This document shows positions 55,281 through 64,000 of a DNA stretch of 64,000 nt, piece after piece (position 1 is the stretch's first letter; every line of letters begins with the position of its first letter). A program made the translations under genes and the position numbers. The notes below the pieces were generated by a model. That model was given only the letters and a program-made list of their open reading frames with translations. It made no database searches and was not told where the DNA came from. This stretch comes from Aquipuribacter sp. SD81 (GTDB taxonomy: Bacteria; Actinomycetota; Actinomycetes; Actinomycetales; JBBAYJ01), in assembly GCF_037153975.1 (NCBI RefSeq), contig NZ_JBBAYJ010000004.1:117150-181149 (forward strand), in the 5' to 3' direction.

Positions 55281-55840
55281 AGGTCGAGCTCGGCGGCCAG
55301 CGACAGCACCCGCCTCCCGTAGTCCGCGAGGCGGGCGACCTGGGGCTCCCCGGCCGCGCCGCCGCCGCCGGCCTCCGCGACGAGGCCGACGAGGGCGGCG
55401 AGCGTGCCGATGCCCGCCACCGCCGACTCCGGCGACGTCACGCCGGCAGGGTCCAGGACGGACACGACGCCGGCCACCTCGCCGTCGGCGTCGTGGAACG
55501 GGGCGAGCAGCATGGCCTCGGGCACGTACCTCGTGGCCTCGGCGACGTCGCGGGCGAAGCGCGGGTCGCTGCGGACGTCGTGGACGAAGAGCGGCTGACC
55601 CGACATGGCCACCCAGCCGGCCAGCCCGCGCCCGACCGGGAGCGACGTGCCGACGATGGCGTCGGCGCCCTCGCCGGCGGCCGCCCGGTACAGCAGGACC
55701 TCGCCGTCGTCGGCGACGACGGCGACCGAGGCGGCCGCGGCGTCGTACACCTCCCGCACCGCGTCGGCCGCGCGGGTGAGCACGGTGCGGTCGCCGGGTG
55801 CCCTGGCCCCTGCCGTACCTGTACCGAGGTCCATGTCCAT
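55277..55840 (-). CDS. GAF-domain protein
   Basis: 187 residues. A single GAF domain covers about residues 15-150: SVAVVADDGEVLLYRAAAG, GTSLPVGRGLAGWVAMSGQPLFVHDVRSDPRFARDVAE, AMLLAPFHDADGEVAGVVSVLD. There is no output domain, so it probably acts through a partner. AAGGAGG precedes the ATG at 55840. It leads the minus-strand cassette and is coupled to the subtilase by GTGA; a Crp/Fnr regulator gene starts 27 bp away on the other strand. Ligand unknown. Confidence 0.85.
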   Translation of the reverse strand: MDMDLGTGTAGARAPGDRTVLTRAADAVREVYDAAAASVAVVADDGEVLLYRAAAGEGADAIVGTSLPVGRGLAGWVAMSGQPLFVHDVRSDPRFARDVAEATRYVPEAMLLAPFHDADGEVAGVVSVLDPAGVTSPESAVAGIGTLAALVGLVAEAGGGGAAGEPQVARLADYGRRVLSLAAELDL

Positions 55841-55867
55841 CCGCCTCCTTCAGGCTGATACTCCGGT
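55841..55867. promoter_or_regulatory. 27-bp divergent promoter region of the cassette
   Basis: Only 27 bp separate the GAF and Crp/Fnr starts. Minus strand: TATCAG before AAGGAGG; plus strand: GATACT ending a few bases before the GTG, which suits a leaderless mRNA. The promoters must overlap, so expression of one gene should affect the other. Confidence 0.45.
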
Positions 55868-56563
55868 GTGTCCTCGATGTGGCCGCTCGTCGCCACGCTC
55901 TCCGACGCCGACCGTGCGGTGGTGCTGGCCGCGACCCGGCTGCGGCGCTTCGGCCGCGACGAGGTCCTCGTCCACGAGGGCGACCCGTCGGACAGCCTCC
56001 ACCTCGTGGAGTCGGGACGCCTCGCCGTCCGCGTGTCGACGGAGGACGGTGGGCGGGTGCTGCTCAACGTGCTCGGTCCGGGCAGCCACTTCGGCGAGCT
56101 GTCGCTCGTGGCCGGCGGCGAGCGCCGTCGCACCGCGACGGTCGTGGCCCTGGAGCCGAGCGCCACGCGGACGCTGTCGGCGTCGGCCTTCGCCGACCTG
56201 CGCCGCCGCCGCCCGGAGACCATGGCCTTCCTGCTCGCGGCCCTGGCCCAGCGGGTGGAGGAGCTGTCGGTGCGGCTCGTGGAGTCGACCTACGACAGCC
56301 TCGACCGCCGGGTGTGCAGCCGCCTCGCCCAGCTCGTGGAGGTGTACGCGGAGGGCCCGGGGCCGGTGGCCGTCCCGCTCACGCAGGACCTCATCGCCGA
56401 GCTCACGGGCGGCACCCGCCCGAGCGTCAACCAGGCCCTGCAGCGGCTCGCCCGCCGCGGCGTCGTGGAGCTCGCCCGCGGTCGGGTCACGGTGATCGAC
56501 CGTGACCGCCTCGCCGCCCGCGCGCGGCTGCCCCGCGACCTGCACGGTCGTGCACCGGCCTGA
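55868..56563 (+). CDS. Crp/Fnr-family transcription regulator
   Basis: 231 residues. Cyclic-nucleotide-binding-like domain: VLVHEGDPSDSLHLVESGRLAVRVS and GSHFGELSLVAGGERRRTATVVAL. Winged helix: PLTQDLIAELTGGTRPSVNQALQRLARRGVVELARGRVTVID. The phosphate cassette has no Arg-Ser pair, so cAMP binding is uncertain. GTG at 55868 or ATG at 55877. It is divergent from the GAF/subtilase/peptide operon by 27 bp and is the obvious local regulator. Clearly different from the housekeeping Crp encoded at 42.2 kb. Confidence 0.88.
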   Translation: MSSMWPLVATLSDADRAVVLAATRLRRFGRDEVLVHEGDPSDSLHLVESGRLAVRVSTEDGGRVLLNVLGPGSHFGELSLVAGGERRRTATVVALEPSATRTLSASAFADLRRRRPETMAFLLAALAQRVEELSVRLVESTYDSLDRRVCSRLAQLVEVYAEGPGPVAVPLTQDLIAELTGGTRPSVNQALQRLARRGVVELARGRVTVIDRDRLAARARLPRDLHGRAPA

Positions 56564-56621
56564 GCGTCGACCCCGGGTCACGGGCGCCTCGTTCTCGAGG
56601 GCGAGGCCCACCGCCTCGCGA

Positions 56622-57569
56622 CTAGGCGGAATGTACCCGCCGGGTGTCGGCGGCGGGCACGAGGGTCAGCAGGCTCGCCTCCGGCCGGCACGCGAAGCGC
56701 ACCGGCGCGAAGGGGCTCGTGCCCAGTCCCGCGCTCACGTTGACCCAGGCGGACGGTGCGGGCGCGAAGCGGTCCGGCGCCGCCCCGGGCGGCGACCACG
56801 CGAACAGGCCGCGGGCGTAGCGGCGGGACAGGTCGCAGTTCGTCACGAGCGCACCCACCCCCGGCACTCGCACCTGGCCGCCGTGCGTGTGACCGGCCAG
56901 GACGAGGTCGGCGCCGTCCACGGTCATGGCGTCGAGCACCCGCTGGTACGGCGCGTGCGTCACGCCCAGCCGCAGCCCGTCGGCGTGCCGGCCCGGCTCG
57001 GGGTCGGGCAGCCGGTCCCGTCGCAGGTGGGGGTCGTCGACACCGACGAGCCGTACGGTGCGCCCGCCCGCCTCGACGACCGCGCGGGCGTTGTCCAGGT
57101 CGAGCCAGCCCGCCCCGGTCAGGGCGCCGACCAGGTCGTCGGTGGGCAGGGGGTGCGGCTCGGGCCGAGGGTCGCTCGGCGCGGCGAAGTAGCGCAGGGG
57201 GTTGCGCGGCGTCGGCGCGAAGTAGTCGTTCGAGCCGAGCACGAAGGCGCCGGGTCGCCGCAGCAGCCCGCCGAGGGCGTCGAGCACGGCGGGGACGGCG
57301 TCGACGTGGGCGAGCATGTCGCCGGTCACGACGGTGAGGTCGGGCTCGAGCGCCGCGAGGCCCTGCACCCACCTGCGCTCGGCGGTCCGGCCCGGCGTCA
57401 GGTGGAGGTCGGACAGGTGCAGGACGCGCAGCGGCGTCTCGCCCGGGCGCAGCACGGGCACGCTCGCACGCCGCAGCACGAACGCACGGGTCTCCAGCAG
57501 CGACCACGCGAGCGCCCCGGCGCCGAGCGCCGCGACCCCGGCGACCGTGCGGGTCAGCCTCCCCGGCAC
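56622..57569 (-). CDS. Membrane-anchored metallophosphoesterase (Rv3683-like)
   Basis: 315 residues. N-terminal signal-anchor helix (about 6-24, TVAGVAALGAGALAWSLLE). Metal motifs in order: VLHLSDLHLTP, VVTGDMLAH, LGSNDY (Asn-Asp rather than Asn-His), and AGHTHGGQV. Calcineurin-like phosphoesterase of the YkuE/lipid-headgroup type, active site outside the membrane. GTG at 57569 lies 1 bp from the asd stop, so it is on the ask-asd mRNA. In M. tuberculosis a homologue follows ponA2 directly; here the tRNA and cassette lie between. Confidence 0.88.
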   Translation of the reverse strand: MPGRLTRTVAGVAALGAGALAWSLLETRAFVLRRASVPVLRPGETPLRVLHLSDLHLTPGRTAERRWVQGLAALEPDLTVVTGDMLAHVDAVPAVLDALGGLLRRPGAFVLGSNDYFAPTPRNPLRYFAAPSDPRPEPHPLPTDDLVGALTGAGWLDLDNARAVVEAGGRTVRLVGVDDPHLRRDRLPDPEPGRHADGLRLGVTHAPYQRVLDAMTVDGADLVLAGHTHGGQVRVPGVGALVTNCDLSRRYARGLFAWSPPGAAPDRFAPAPSAWVNVSAGLGTSPFAPVRFACRPEASLLTLVPAADTRRVHSA

Positions 57570-57570
57570 G

Positions 57571-58710
57571 TCAGGCGCGCGAGCCCGTGAGCTCCGCGGC
57601 GACGAGCTCGGCGATCTCGGCGGTGTTGAGCGCGGCGCCCTTGCGCAGGTTGTCCCCGCTCACGAAGAGGTCGAGCGTCCGGGGGAAGTCCAGCGACTGC
57701 CGGATGCGCCCCACGTAGGTCGGGTCCTGGCCGACGACGTCCGCGGGGGTGGGGAAGACCCCGTTGGCCGGGTCGTCCAGGACGACGACGGTCGGCTGCT
57801 TCGCGAGCTCGTCGCGCGCGTCGTCGGCGCTCAGCTCCGAGGCGAAGGTCGCGTGCACCGCGAGGGAGTGGGTCGTGACGACGGGCACCCGCACGCACGT
57901 CGCGGAGACCCGCAGGTCCGGGATGCCGAGGATCTTGCGGGACTCGTTGCGGACCTTCAGCTCCTCGCTGGACCAGCCGTCGTCCTTGAGGCTGCCCGCG
58001 AACGGCACGACGTTCATGGCGAGCGGGGCACCGAAGGGGAAGCGGCCGTCCTCGCCCTCGTCGAGCGCGGCGGCGACCGCGCGCCGCACGTCACCCGGGC
58101 GCTCCCCGAGGGTGCCGTCCGCGCTCACCACGCCGAGCTCGGCCCGCAGCCGGTCGACGCCGGGCTTGCCGGCACCCGAGGCGGCCTGGTAGCTCGCGAC
58201 GACGAGCTCGGTGAGGCCCCACCGCCGGTGCAGGGCACCGAGCGCGGCCATCATCGTGAGCGTCGTGCAGTTGGGGTTGGCGATGATCCCCTTGGGCCGG
58301 TCGGCGACTGCCTCGGGGTTGACCTCGGGCACGACGAGCGGCACGTCGGGGTCCATGCGGAACGCGCCGGAGTTGTCGACCGCCACCGCGCCGCGCGCCG
58401 CCGCGACCGGGGCCCAGTCAGCGCTGATCTCGTCGGGCACGTCGAACATGGCGACGTCCACGCCGTCGAACACCCCGGGCGACAGCGCCTTGACCTCGAC
58501 GCCCTCGCCCCGCACCTGCAGCACCTTGCCGGCGCTCCGTGCGGAGGCGACGAGCCGGATCTCGCCCCACACGTCGGGGCGCGCGCTCAGGATGTCGAGC
58601 ATGACGCTGCCGACGGCGCCGGTGGCGCCGACGACGGCGAGCGTGGGCTTCCTCGTCGTGCCCGCGACCGTCTGCTGGGTGCTGCTGCTCGACTGGCTCA
58701 CCGTGCTCAC
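57571..58710 (-). CDS. asd: Aspartate-semialdehyde dehydrogenase
   Basis: 379 residues. NADP site [16 protein letters not shown]; active-site Cys in [15 protein letters not shown]; substrate-binding [40 protein letters not shown] and [12 protein letters not shown] with the catalytic His. It reduces aspartyl phosphate to aspartate semialdehyde for Lys/diaminopimelate, Thr and Met. It begins with about 20 extra Ser/Thr/Gln residues. GTG at 58710 overlaps the ask stop as GTGA, the standard ask-asd pair. Confidence 0.97.
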   Translation of the reverse strand: MSTVSQSSSSTQQTVAGTTRKPTLAVVGATGAVGSVMLDILSARPDVWGEIRLVASARSAGKVLQVRGEGVEVKALSPGVFDGVDVAMFDVPDEISADWAPVAAARGAVAVDNSGAFRMDPDVPLVVPEVNPEAVADRPKGIIANPNCTTLTMMAALGALHRRWGLTELVVASYQAASGAGKPGVDRLRAELGVVSADGTLGERPGDVRRAVAAALDEGEDGRFPFGAPLAMNVVPFAGSLKDDGWSSEELKVRNESRKILGIPDLRVSATCVRVPVVTTHSLAVHATFASELSADDARDELAKQPTVVVLDDPANGVFPTPADVVGQDPTYVGRIRQSLDFPRTLDLFVSGDNLRKGAALNTAEIAELVAAELTGSRA

Positions 58711-60011
58711 CGTCCCGTCCCGCCGTACACGACGGCCTCTACCTGGTCGGCGTCCAGGTCGAACGCCGTGTGGACCGCGCGGACGGCCGTGTCGACCTTG
58801 TCCGCGTGCGTCACCACCGAGATGCGGATCTCGGAGGTGGAGATGACGTCGATGTTGACGCCGGCGTCGGCGAGCGCCTTGAAGAAGGTCGCGCTGACGC
58901 CGGGGTGGCTGCGCATGCCAGCGCCGACGAGGGACACCTTGCCGATCTGGTCGTCGAACTGCAGCCGGGCGAAGCCGATCTCGGACTGCGCGGCCTGCAG
59001 CGTGTTCATCGCCGTGGGGCCGTCGGTCTTGGGCAGCGTGAAGGACACGTCGGTGAGGCCGGTCTGCGCCTGCGAGACGTTCTGCACGATCATGTCGAGG
59101 TTCACCCCGGCCCGGGCGACCTCGTTGAAGATGGCCGCCGCCTTGCCCGGCACGTCGGGCACGCCGACCACCGTGATCTTGGCCTCGCTGCGGTCGTGCG
59201 CGACGCCGGCGATGATCGCCTGCTCCATGTCGGCCTCCTTCGTCCCGTCGGGGTGGTCGTCGATGCTGCCGGTGACCGTCGTGCCGGTGCGGTCGGAGAA
59301 GGAGCTGCGCACGTGGACCGGCACGTCGTAGCGGCGGGCGTACTCCACGCAGCGCAGCATGAGCACCTTCGCCCCGCTGGCCGCCATCTCCAGCATCTCC
59401 TCGTACGTGACGGTGTCGAGCCGTCGCGCGGTCGGCACGATGCGCGGGTCGGCGCTGAAGACGCCGTCCACGTCGGTGTAGATCTCGCAGACGTCGGCGC
59501 CGAGCGCGGCGGCGAGCGCGACGGCGGTCGTGTCGGACCCGCCGCGACCGAGCGTCGTGATGTCCTTGGTGTCCTGGCTGACGCCCTGGAAGCCGGCGAC
59601 GATGGCGATGGCGCCCTCGTCCATCGCCGTGCTGATGCGGCCCGGCGTCACGTCGATGATGCGGGCACGGCCGTGGCTGGAGTCGGTGATGACGCCGGCC
59701 TGCGACCCGGTGAAGCTGCGCGCCTCGTGGCCGAGGTTCGCGATCGCCATGGCGAGCACCGCCATGCTGATGCGCTCGCCGGCGGTGAGGAGCATGTCGA
59801 GCTCGCGGCCCGGCGGGGTGGGGGTGACCTGCTCGGCGAGGTCGAGCAGCTCGTCGGTGGTGTCGCCCATGGCGGACACCACGACGCACACCTTGTTGCC
59901 GGCCTGCACGGTGCGCACGATCCGCTGCGCGACGCGCTTGACCGCCGCGGCGTCGCTGACGCTGGAGCCGCCGTACTTCTGCACGACGATGCCGCTGCCG
60001 CTCGGGCTCAT
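58707..60011 (-). CDS. ask: Aspartate kinase
   Basis: 434 residues, ATG 60011 with GGAGGAG upstream. Kinase domain: [44 protein letters not shown] and [18 protein letters not shown]. Two ACT domains follow ([28 protein letters not shown] and [20 protein letters not shown]) for feedback by Lys and Thr. First step of the aspartate family pathway. As in other actinobacteria an internal start (59228) can make the ACT-only beta subunit of an alpha2beta2 enzyme. Confidence 0.97.
   Translation of the reverse strand: MSPSGSGIVVQKYGGSSVSDAAAVKRVAQRIVRTVQAGNKVCVVVSAMGDTTDELLDLAEQVTPTPPGRELDMLLTAGERISMAVLAMAIANLGHEARSFTGSQAGVITDSSHGRARIIDVTPGRISTAMDEGAIAIVAGFQGVSQDTKDITTLGRGGSDTTAVALAAALGADVCEIYTDVDGVFSADPRIVPTARRLDTVTYEEMLEMAASGAKVLMLRCVEYARRYDVPVHVRSSFSDRTGTTVTGSIDDHPDGTKEADMEQAIIAGVAHDRSEAKITVVGVPDVPGKAAAIFNEVARAGVNLDMIVQNVSQAQTGLTDVSFTLPKTDGPTAMNTLQAAQSEIGFARLQFDDQIGKVSLVGAGMRSHPGVSATFFKALADAGVNIDVISTSEIRISVVTHADKVDTAVRAVHTAFDLDADQVEAVVYGGTGR
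59226..59240 (-). promoter_or_regulatory. Internal ribosome site and ATG for aspartokinase beta subunit
   Basis: On the minus strand AAGGAGG is followed six bases later by ATG (59228) inside ask, in the same frame. Translation from here gives 173 residues beginning [15 protein letters not shown], the two ACT domains, equal to the beta subunit known from Corynebacterium and Bacillus. Confidence 0.75.
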
Positions 60012-60157
60012 CGAGGTGCTCCTCCGGGTTCTGCGCTGTCCTGCTCGAGGTGGGGCCGGTCGGTGGGCCGCCCCCTCGTGCACGACGACGGCCCTGCGGA
60101 TCCTACCGAGCGGGTGGGGTCCGGCCGGTTCCCGTCCACGACGGGGCGTGCTGCTGC

Positions 60158-61168
60158 ATGCTGGCCCGCGTGAGCACGCGCGAGGGGGAGGCGCCCGGCG
60201 CCGGGGGTGCGCCGGTCGGGCAGGTCGTGGCCGCAGGGCCCCGCAGCGCCCACGGCATCGAGGTGGTGGGGGTGCGCCGGTCCTTCGGCGCCGTGCACGC
60301 CGTGCGCGACATGAGCCTCGTCGCCGACCGGGGCCGCGTGACGGCGCTGGTGGGGCCGAACGGCTCGGGCAAGACGACGCTCATGCTCGTGGTGGCGGGG
60401 CTGCTGGCCCCGGACGCGGGGACGGTCCGCGTCGCGGGCTACGACCCCGCGACCGAGGGCGCCGCGGTCAACGCGCGCCTGGGGTGGATGCCGGACGTCC
60501 TCGGCGCGTGGGACGCCCTGACGGTGGCCGAGCACCTGCACACCTTCGCCCGTGCCTACCGCCTGCCGCGTGCGGCGGCCGACGCGCGGGTGCGTGAGCT
60601 CGTCGCCCTCGTGCGGCTGGAGCCGCTCGCCCACGCCCCGGCCCGCGTGCTGTCGCGCGGGCAGAAGCAGCGGCTCGGCCTCGCCCGGGCGCTCGTCCAC
60701 GACCCCGAGGTGCTCGTGCTCGACGAGCCCGCGTCCGGCCTTGACCCGGGCTCGCGCGTGGAGCTGCGGCACGTGCTCGGCGGCCTGGCCGCGCAGGGCC
60801 GCTGCGTGCTCGTCTCCTCCCACGTCCTCACCGAGCTCGACGAGCTGGCCGACACCGCCGTGTTCGTCCTCGACGGGCGGACGGTCGCGCCGGAGGCGGT
60901 CGCCGGCGCGGCGTCGCGGCTGCTGTGGCGCCTGCGCGGACCGGACCCGGCCGCCCTGCACGTCGGGCTCGCGGCCCGCGCCCGCGAGCTGGTGCCGGGA
61001 CCGGCCGACGCCGTCGACGTCGTCGTCGGCTCGCCCGAGGAGGCCGCCGACCTGCTCGCCGACCTGCTGCGCGACGGCGTGCGGGTGTGGCACTTCGCGC
61101 CGGCGGCGGGCCGCATCGAGCAGACGTACCTGGGCCTGACGGGCCCGGACGGGCGGGCCGAGCGGTGA
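60158..61168 (+). CDS. ABC transporter ATP-binding protein
   Basis: 336 residues. Walker [17 protein letters not shown], signature [15 protein letters not shown] (Arg for the usual first Gly), Walker [15 protein letters not shown], and H-loop SSHVLTEL. The C-terminal 90 residues form the extra domain typical of drug or polymer exporters of the CcmA/NatA type. ATG 60158 or GTG 60170. Coupled by GTGA to the permease. Divergent from ask. Confidence 0.9.
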   Translation: MLARVSTREGEAPGAGGAPVGQVVAAGPRSAHGIEVVGVRRSFGAVHAVRDMSLVADRGRVTALVGPNGSGKTTLMLVVAGLLAPDAGTVRVAGYDPATEGAAVNARLGWMPDVLGAWDALTVAEHLHTFARAYRLPRAAADARVRELVALVRLEPLAHAPARVLSRGQKQRLGLARALVHDPEVLVLDEPASGLDPGSRVELRHVLGGLAAQGRCVLVSSHVLTELDELADTAVFVLDGRTVAPEAVAGAASRLLWRLRGPDPAALHVGLAARARELVPGPADAVDVVVGSPEEAADLLADLLRDGVRVWHFAPAAGRIEQTYLGLTGPDGRAER

Positions 61169-62292
61169 GCGGGACCACCTCCCCGGCGGCCACCGCCGGA
61201 CCCGGTGACGGCCGCCGCGGGTGGGACCGGCCGACCGGCGACCTGCCGACGTGGCGGCTGTCCCGCGACGGGGTCGGCACGGTCGCCTGGCTGGAGCTCC
61301 GCCGGCTCATGCGGGCGCGGCGGTGGGTGGTGGCCTGGGCGGTGTGGACGACCCTCGTCACCGGGCTCTCCGGCCTCATCGTGCTCGCGGCGACCACGCT
61401 CGGCGGCCGGGTGGACGAGGAGGTCGGCACCACGCTGTTCGGGGTCGTCGTGCTCGTCGTGCTGTCCTTCGGCCTGCTGGTGGCCCCCGGCCTCGCCGCC
61501 ACGAGCGTCAACGGCGACAGCCGCGACGGGACGCTCGCCACCCTCCAGGCGACCCTGCTGAGCCCGGCCGAGCTCGCGGTCGGGCGGCTGCTCGCAGCCT
61601 GGTGCGGCACGCTCGCGCTCGTCGCCGGCGGACTGCCGTCGATCGGCATCGCCTTCGCGCTCGGCGGCACGTCGCTGCTGCGCCTGCTCGTCATCGTGCT
61701 GCTCGTCGCGGTGTCGCTCGCTGTCGTGACGGCGACCGGCCTGGGGCTCTCGGCGGTGCTGGCCAGGCCCGTCGCCAGCATCGTCGTCGCCTACGTCGTG
61801 ACGTTCTGCCTCGCGGTCGTGTCGCCCCTGCTCGTGCCGCTGAGCGCCTCGCTCGTGACCACGACCGAGACCGTCACCGTGCTGGAGGCGACCGAGTTCG
61901 ACCCCGACACCGGCCGACCGCTCGGCTGCGAGGAGCGGCAGCTCACCGAGGAGGTCATGCGCACCGACTGGACGTGGTGGCTGCTCGTGGCCAGCCCGTA
62001 CGTCGTCGTCGCCGACGCCGCCCCCGCGCAGCGCCCGACCGTCGCGGACGCCGACGTGCTGCGCGGCCTCGGCGACGTGTCGCGCACCGCGCGGCTCGGC
62101 CCCGAGCTCGAGCGCGACTGGTGCACGTGGGGCGAGAGCCCCGAGCGGGCCGAGGAGCGCGAGGCGCTGGGACCGGTGTGGCCGTACGGCGTCGTGTTCT
62201 ACCTGCTGCTCGTCGCCGGTTCGCTGTACCTGGTGGTCCGCCGGCTGCGCACGCCGGTGCGCCGGCTGGGGCACGGCCAGCGCATCGCCTGA
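61165..62292 (+). CDS. ABC-2 type transporter permease
   Basis: 375 residues. Six hydrophobic segments, starting at WVVAWAVWTTLVTGLSGLIVLAA, with SVNGDSRDGTLATLQATLLSPAELAVGRLLAAW after helix 2, the ABC-2 permease motif. A large loop with two cysteines (LGCEERQLTEE and DWCTWGESPE) precedes the last helix. Forms an exporter with the preceding ATPase; substrate unknown. Confidence 0.87.
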   Translation: MSGTTSPAATAGPGDGRRGWDRPTGDLPTWRLSRDGVGTVAWLELRRLMRARRWVVAWAVWTTLVTGLSGLIVLAATTLGGRVDEEVGTTLFGVVVLVVLSFGLLVAPGLAATSVNGDSRDGTLATLQATLLSPAELAVGRLLAAWCGTLALVAGGLPSIGIAFALGGTSLLRLLVIVLLVAVSLAVVTATGLGLSAVLARPVASIVVAYVVTFCLAVVSPLLVPLSASLVTTTETVTVLEATEFDPDTGRPLGCEERQLTEEVMRTDWTWWLLVASPYVVVADAAPAQRPTVADADVLRGLGDVSRTARLGPELERDWCTWGESPERAEEREALGPVWPYGVVFYLLLVAGSLYLVVRRLRTPVRRLGHGQRIA

Positions 62293-62336
62293 GCGGGACG
62301 CCTCAGCGCGGGCCGGCCGGCCACCTGCTCAGTCGG

Positions 62337-62957
62337 TCAGCCGGCGTGCAGCGCGTCGAACTCCGCCTCGCCGGCCACGTCGGCGTCGACGTCGAGGCGG
62401 TCGTGCGCCATGAGCGACACGAGCGCCCGCTGCGCCGCGGCCCCGCGCTGGCCCCAGGTGGCGAGGTACGTGTACTGCCACCACCACAGCGCCTCGGCGA
62501 CGCGGCCGGACTCCAGGTGCCGCAGGCCGTGGGCGACCTCGGCCGCGACGGAGGCGAGGTCGTCGGCGATGCTGCCGAGCGCGACCTCGTCCTGCAGCTG
62601 CGGGTCGATCGTCTCCACGTACGCGTCCTGCTCCCCGAGCGCCGAGGCCAGGCCGAGCCGCAGCGGGTCCATGTCGTCGTCCGGCCCGGTGTCGGGCTCG
62701 AAGCGGTCCGAGGGCACCACGTCGCGCTGCGCGCCGAGCCGGGCGCCGGTGGCGAGGATGCGGGACAGCGCGAGGTGCAGCAGCGAGATGGCGGCCCCAC
62801 CGCCGTCACCCGCGGCGACGTGCGTGACCGTCTCCAGGTAGGCGCGGGTCTCGGCGGCGACCTCGACCGCGAGCGGCGTGTCGACCGCCTGGCCCGGGAG
62901 CGCGTCTGCCGCCTCGGGCGCCCCCTGGGCGCCGGTGGTGCTCGTCGTGTCAGACAT
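62337..62957 (-). CDS. DUF5063 protein linked to recR
   Basis: 206 residues, mostly helical and acidic: [32 protein letters not shown], then [38 protein letters not shown]. This is DUF5063, found between recR and ask in many actinobacteria, function unknown. The ATG at 62957 lies inside the recR 3' end (8-bp overlap). Confidence 0.88.
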   Translation of the reverse strand: MSDTTSTTGAQGAPEAADALPGQAVDTPLAVEVAAETRAYLETVTHVAAGDGGGAAISLLHLALSRILATGARLGAQRDVVPSDRFEPDTGPDDDMDPLRLGLASALGEQDAYVETIDPQLQDEVALGSIADDLASVAAEVAHGLRHLESGRVAEALWWWQYTYLATWGQRGAAAQRALVSLMAHDRLDVDADVAGEAEFDALHAG

Positions 62958-63549
62958 CGATCAGTCTCCGTCCCTCGAACGCCCTCCCGAGCGTGACCTC
63001 GTCCGCGTACTCCAGGTCCCCCCCGACCGGCAGGCCGCTCGCGAGCCGGGTGACCCGCAGGCCCATCGGCCGGACCAGGCGGGCGAGGTACGTCGCCGTG
63101 GCCTCGCCCTCCAGGTTCGGATCGGTGGCGAGGATGAGCTCGGTGACCTCACCCGAGGCCAGTCTGCCCATGAGCTGCCGGATGCGCAGGTCGTCGGGAC
63201 CCACCCCGTCGATGGGGCTGATCGCCCCGCCGAGCACGTGGTAGGTGCCGCGGAACTCGCGGGTCCGCTCGATCGCCACGACGTCGCGCGGCTCCTCGAC
63301 GACGCAGATGACGCTGCCGTCGCGGCGGGTGTCGCGGCAGATGCGGCAGCGCTCCTCCTCCGCCACGTTGCCGCACACGTCGCAGAACCGGACGCGGAGC
63401 TTGACCTGCGTGAGCGCGTCGGCCAGCCGCTGGACGTCGTCGGGGTCGGCCTGCAGCAGGTGGAAGGCGATGCGCTGGGCCGACTTGGGCCCTACCCCGG
63501 GCAGGCGGCCGAGCTCCTCGATCAGGTCGGCGACCACTCCCTCGTACAC
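62950..63549 (-). CDS. recR: Recombination protein RecR
   Basis: 199 residues, the family length. Helix-hairpin-helix [20 protein letters not shown], zinc finger [16 protein letters not shown], Toprim domain [15 protein letters not shown] with [22 protein letters not shown], and Walker-like [29 protein letters not shown]. Works with RecFO in RecA loading at gaps. GTG start at 63549. Gene order dnaX-recR-DUF5063-ask is typical. Confidence 0.97.
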   Translation of the reverse strand: MYEGVVADLIEELGRLPGVGPKSAQRIAFHLLQADPDDVQRLADALTQVKLRVRFCDVCGNVAEEERCRICRDTRRDGSVICVVEEPRDVVAIERTREFRGTYHVLGGAISPIDGVGPDDLRIRQLMGRLASGEVTELILATDPNLEGEATATYLARLVRPMGLRVTRLASGLPVGGDLEYADEVTLGRAFEGRRLIDV

Positions 63550-63623
63550 GTGTCGAGCGTAGGCGCTGGCACCGACGCCACCAGCCGGGGCGCGCGCCCG
63601 CGGTCCCGCTCGTCGTCCCGGGC

Positions 63624-64000
63624 TCAGCGGCCGGTGGCCCGCTCCTCGATGACCGTCGCGCCGAGAAGGCGGGCGAGCACCTCCGGCCCGTGCGACGACG
63701 AGCCCTCGTCGGCGCTCGGGTCGTCGCGCGAGACGACGTCGTCCACCGGGGGCGCCGGCGGGACGGGCTCCACCCGGGGCCGGCGCACCCGGTCCCCGTG
63801 GCCGTCGCCGGCGGGCGGGCCGGGGGCTAGGCCGGGGCCGTGGCCGGGGGCGTGGCCGGCGGCGGGTCCGGTGGCGGGTCCGGTGGCGGGTGCAGCGCCG
63901 GGGCCGGGGCCGCCCGCCTGCCCGGCCCCGGACGGACCGGGCGCCGGACGGAAGGAGCCGCAGGCCCCGTCCGGGACGGCGGCCACCGGGCTGGCCGAAG
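63624..64000 (-). CDS. dnaX: DNA polymerase III gamma/tau subunit, C-terminal end (partial)
   Basis: The frame runs in from the right edge and stops at 63624. It shows a Gly/Pro/Ala-rich tail (repeats such as [13 protein letters not shown]) and the terminal motif [21 protein letters not shown], the conserved end of actinobacterial DnaX. AAA+ domains are outside the window. Position immediately before recR supports the call. Confidence 0.75.
   Translation of the reverse strand, partial: SASPVAAVPDGACGSFRPAPGPSGAGQAGGPGPGAAPATGPATGPAAGHAPGHGPGLAPGPPAGDGHGDRVRRPRVEPVPPAPPVDDVVSRDDPSADEGSSSHGPEVLARLLGATVIEERATGR

Noticed and set aside
51724..56621. Integrated genomic island with att sites at tRNA-Pro
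   Set aside because: No duplicate of the tRNA 3' end was found on the right side, no integrase gene, and base composition matches the surroundings; only the location is suggestive.

Overview
The window is a chromosomal segment of a very GC-rich Gram-positive actinobacterium. Evidence: pervasive G/C third positions, many GTG starts, a WhiB-family regulator, a Crp/WhiB4/PonA2 neighbourhood, and a Tad/Flp pilus locus next to a DEAH helicase and an HAD hydrolase. Gene order strongly recalls the Mycobacterium tuberculosis Rv3649-Rv3721c region (from memory, not searched), but with large insertions. An ATP-grasp ligase/aspartate racemase pair would suit a Micrococcales-type organism with A4 peptidoglycan; the genus cannot be fixed from the sequence.

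Layout. 1-3.6 kb: end of a soluble transhydrogenase gene, a K+-independent H+-pyrophosphatase, and a small STAS/anti-sigma pair. 3.7-14 kb: MrfA-like repair helicase, a membrane protein, then a tightly coupled minus-strand Tad-pilus operon (CpaE/Ssd-like ATPase, TadA ATPase, one TadB/C platform protein, DUF4244 pilin, a 21-codon linker ORF, TadE, TadG-like), with divergent HAD phosphatase. 14.3-17.1 kb: xylA-xylB. 17.2-25.4 kb: carbon-acid uptake module with a LytS-type kinase, LytTR regulator, two sodium:solute symporters each with a small membrane partner, and acetyl-CoA synthetase. 25.5-27.4 kb: an AbiEi/DUF559 nuclease-like gene bracketed by 52-bp-phased direct repeats. 27.4-39.3 kb: flavin oxidoreductase, eRF1-like (baeRF) protein, complete Mrp antiporter operon (mrpA/B fusion, C, D, E, F, G), nhaA, a holin-X-type membrane protein and an EphE-like hydrolase. 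39.3-51.6 kb: MarP protease, Nudix enzymes, RsiG-like hairpin protein, Crp, MBL hydrolase, RidA-like protein, DUF4177, a GET3/ArsA-like ATPase pair, WhiB4 and PonA2.

51.7-56.6 kb is the most unusual part. Directly after tRNA-Pro lies a minus-strand cassette: GAF protein, cytoplasmic subtilase, a 111-residue peptide with six EDVEGH repeats separated by unrelated short peptides, an ATP-grasp ligase, and an Asp/Glu racemase. A Crp/Fnr regulator is divergent by only 27 bp. This has the architecture of a multi-core ribosomal peptide (RiPP) pathway and is the best candidate for an undescribed system. The competing, more conservative reading is that the ligase and racemase make D-Asp/D-Glu peptidoglycan cross-bridges and the repeat peptide is separate.

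56.6-64 kb: metallophosphoesterase, asd, ask (with an internal start for a beta subunit), an ABC exporter pair, DUF5063, recR and the 3' end of dnaX. About twenty neighbouring gene pairs overlap by the 4 bases GTGA (one by ATGA), so translational coupling is the dominant operon mechanism here.
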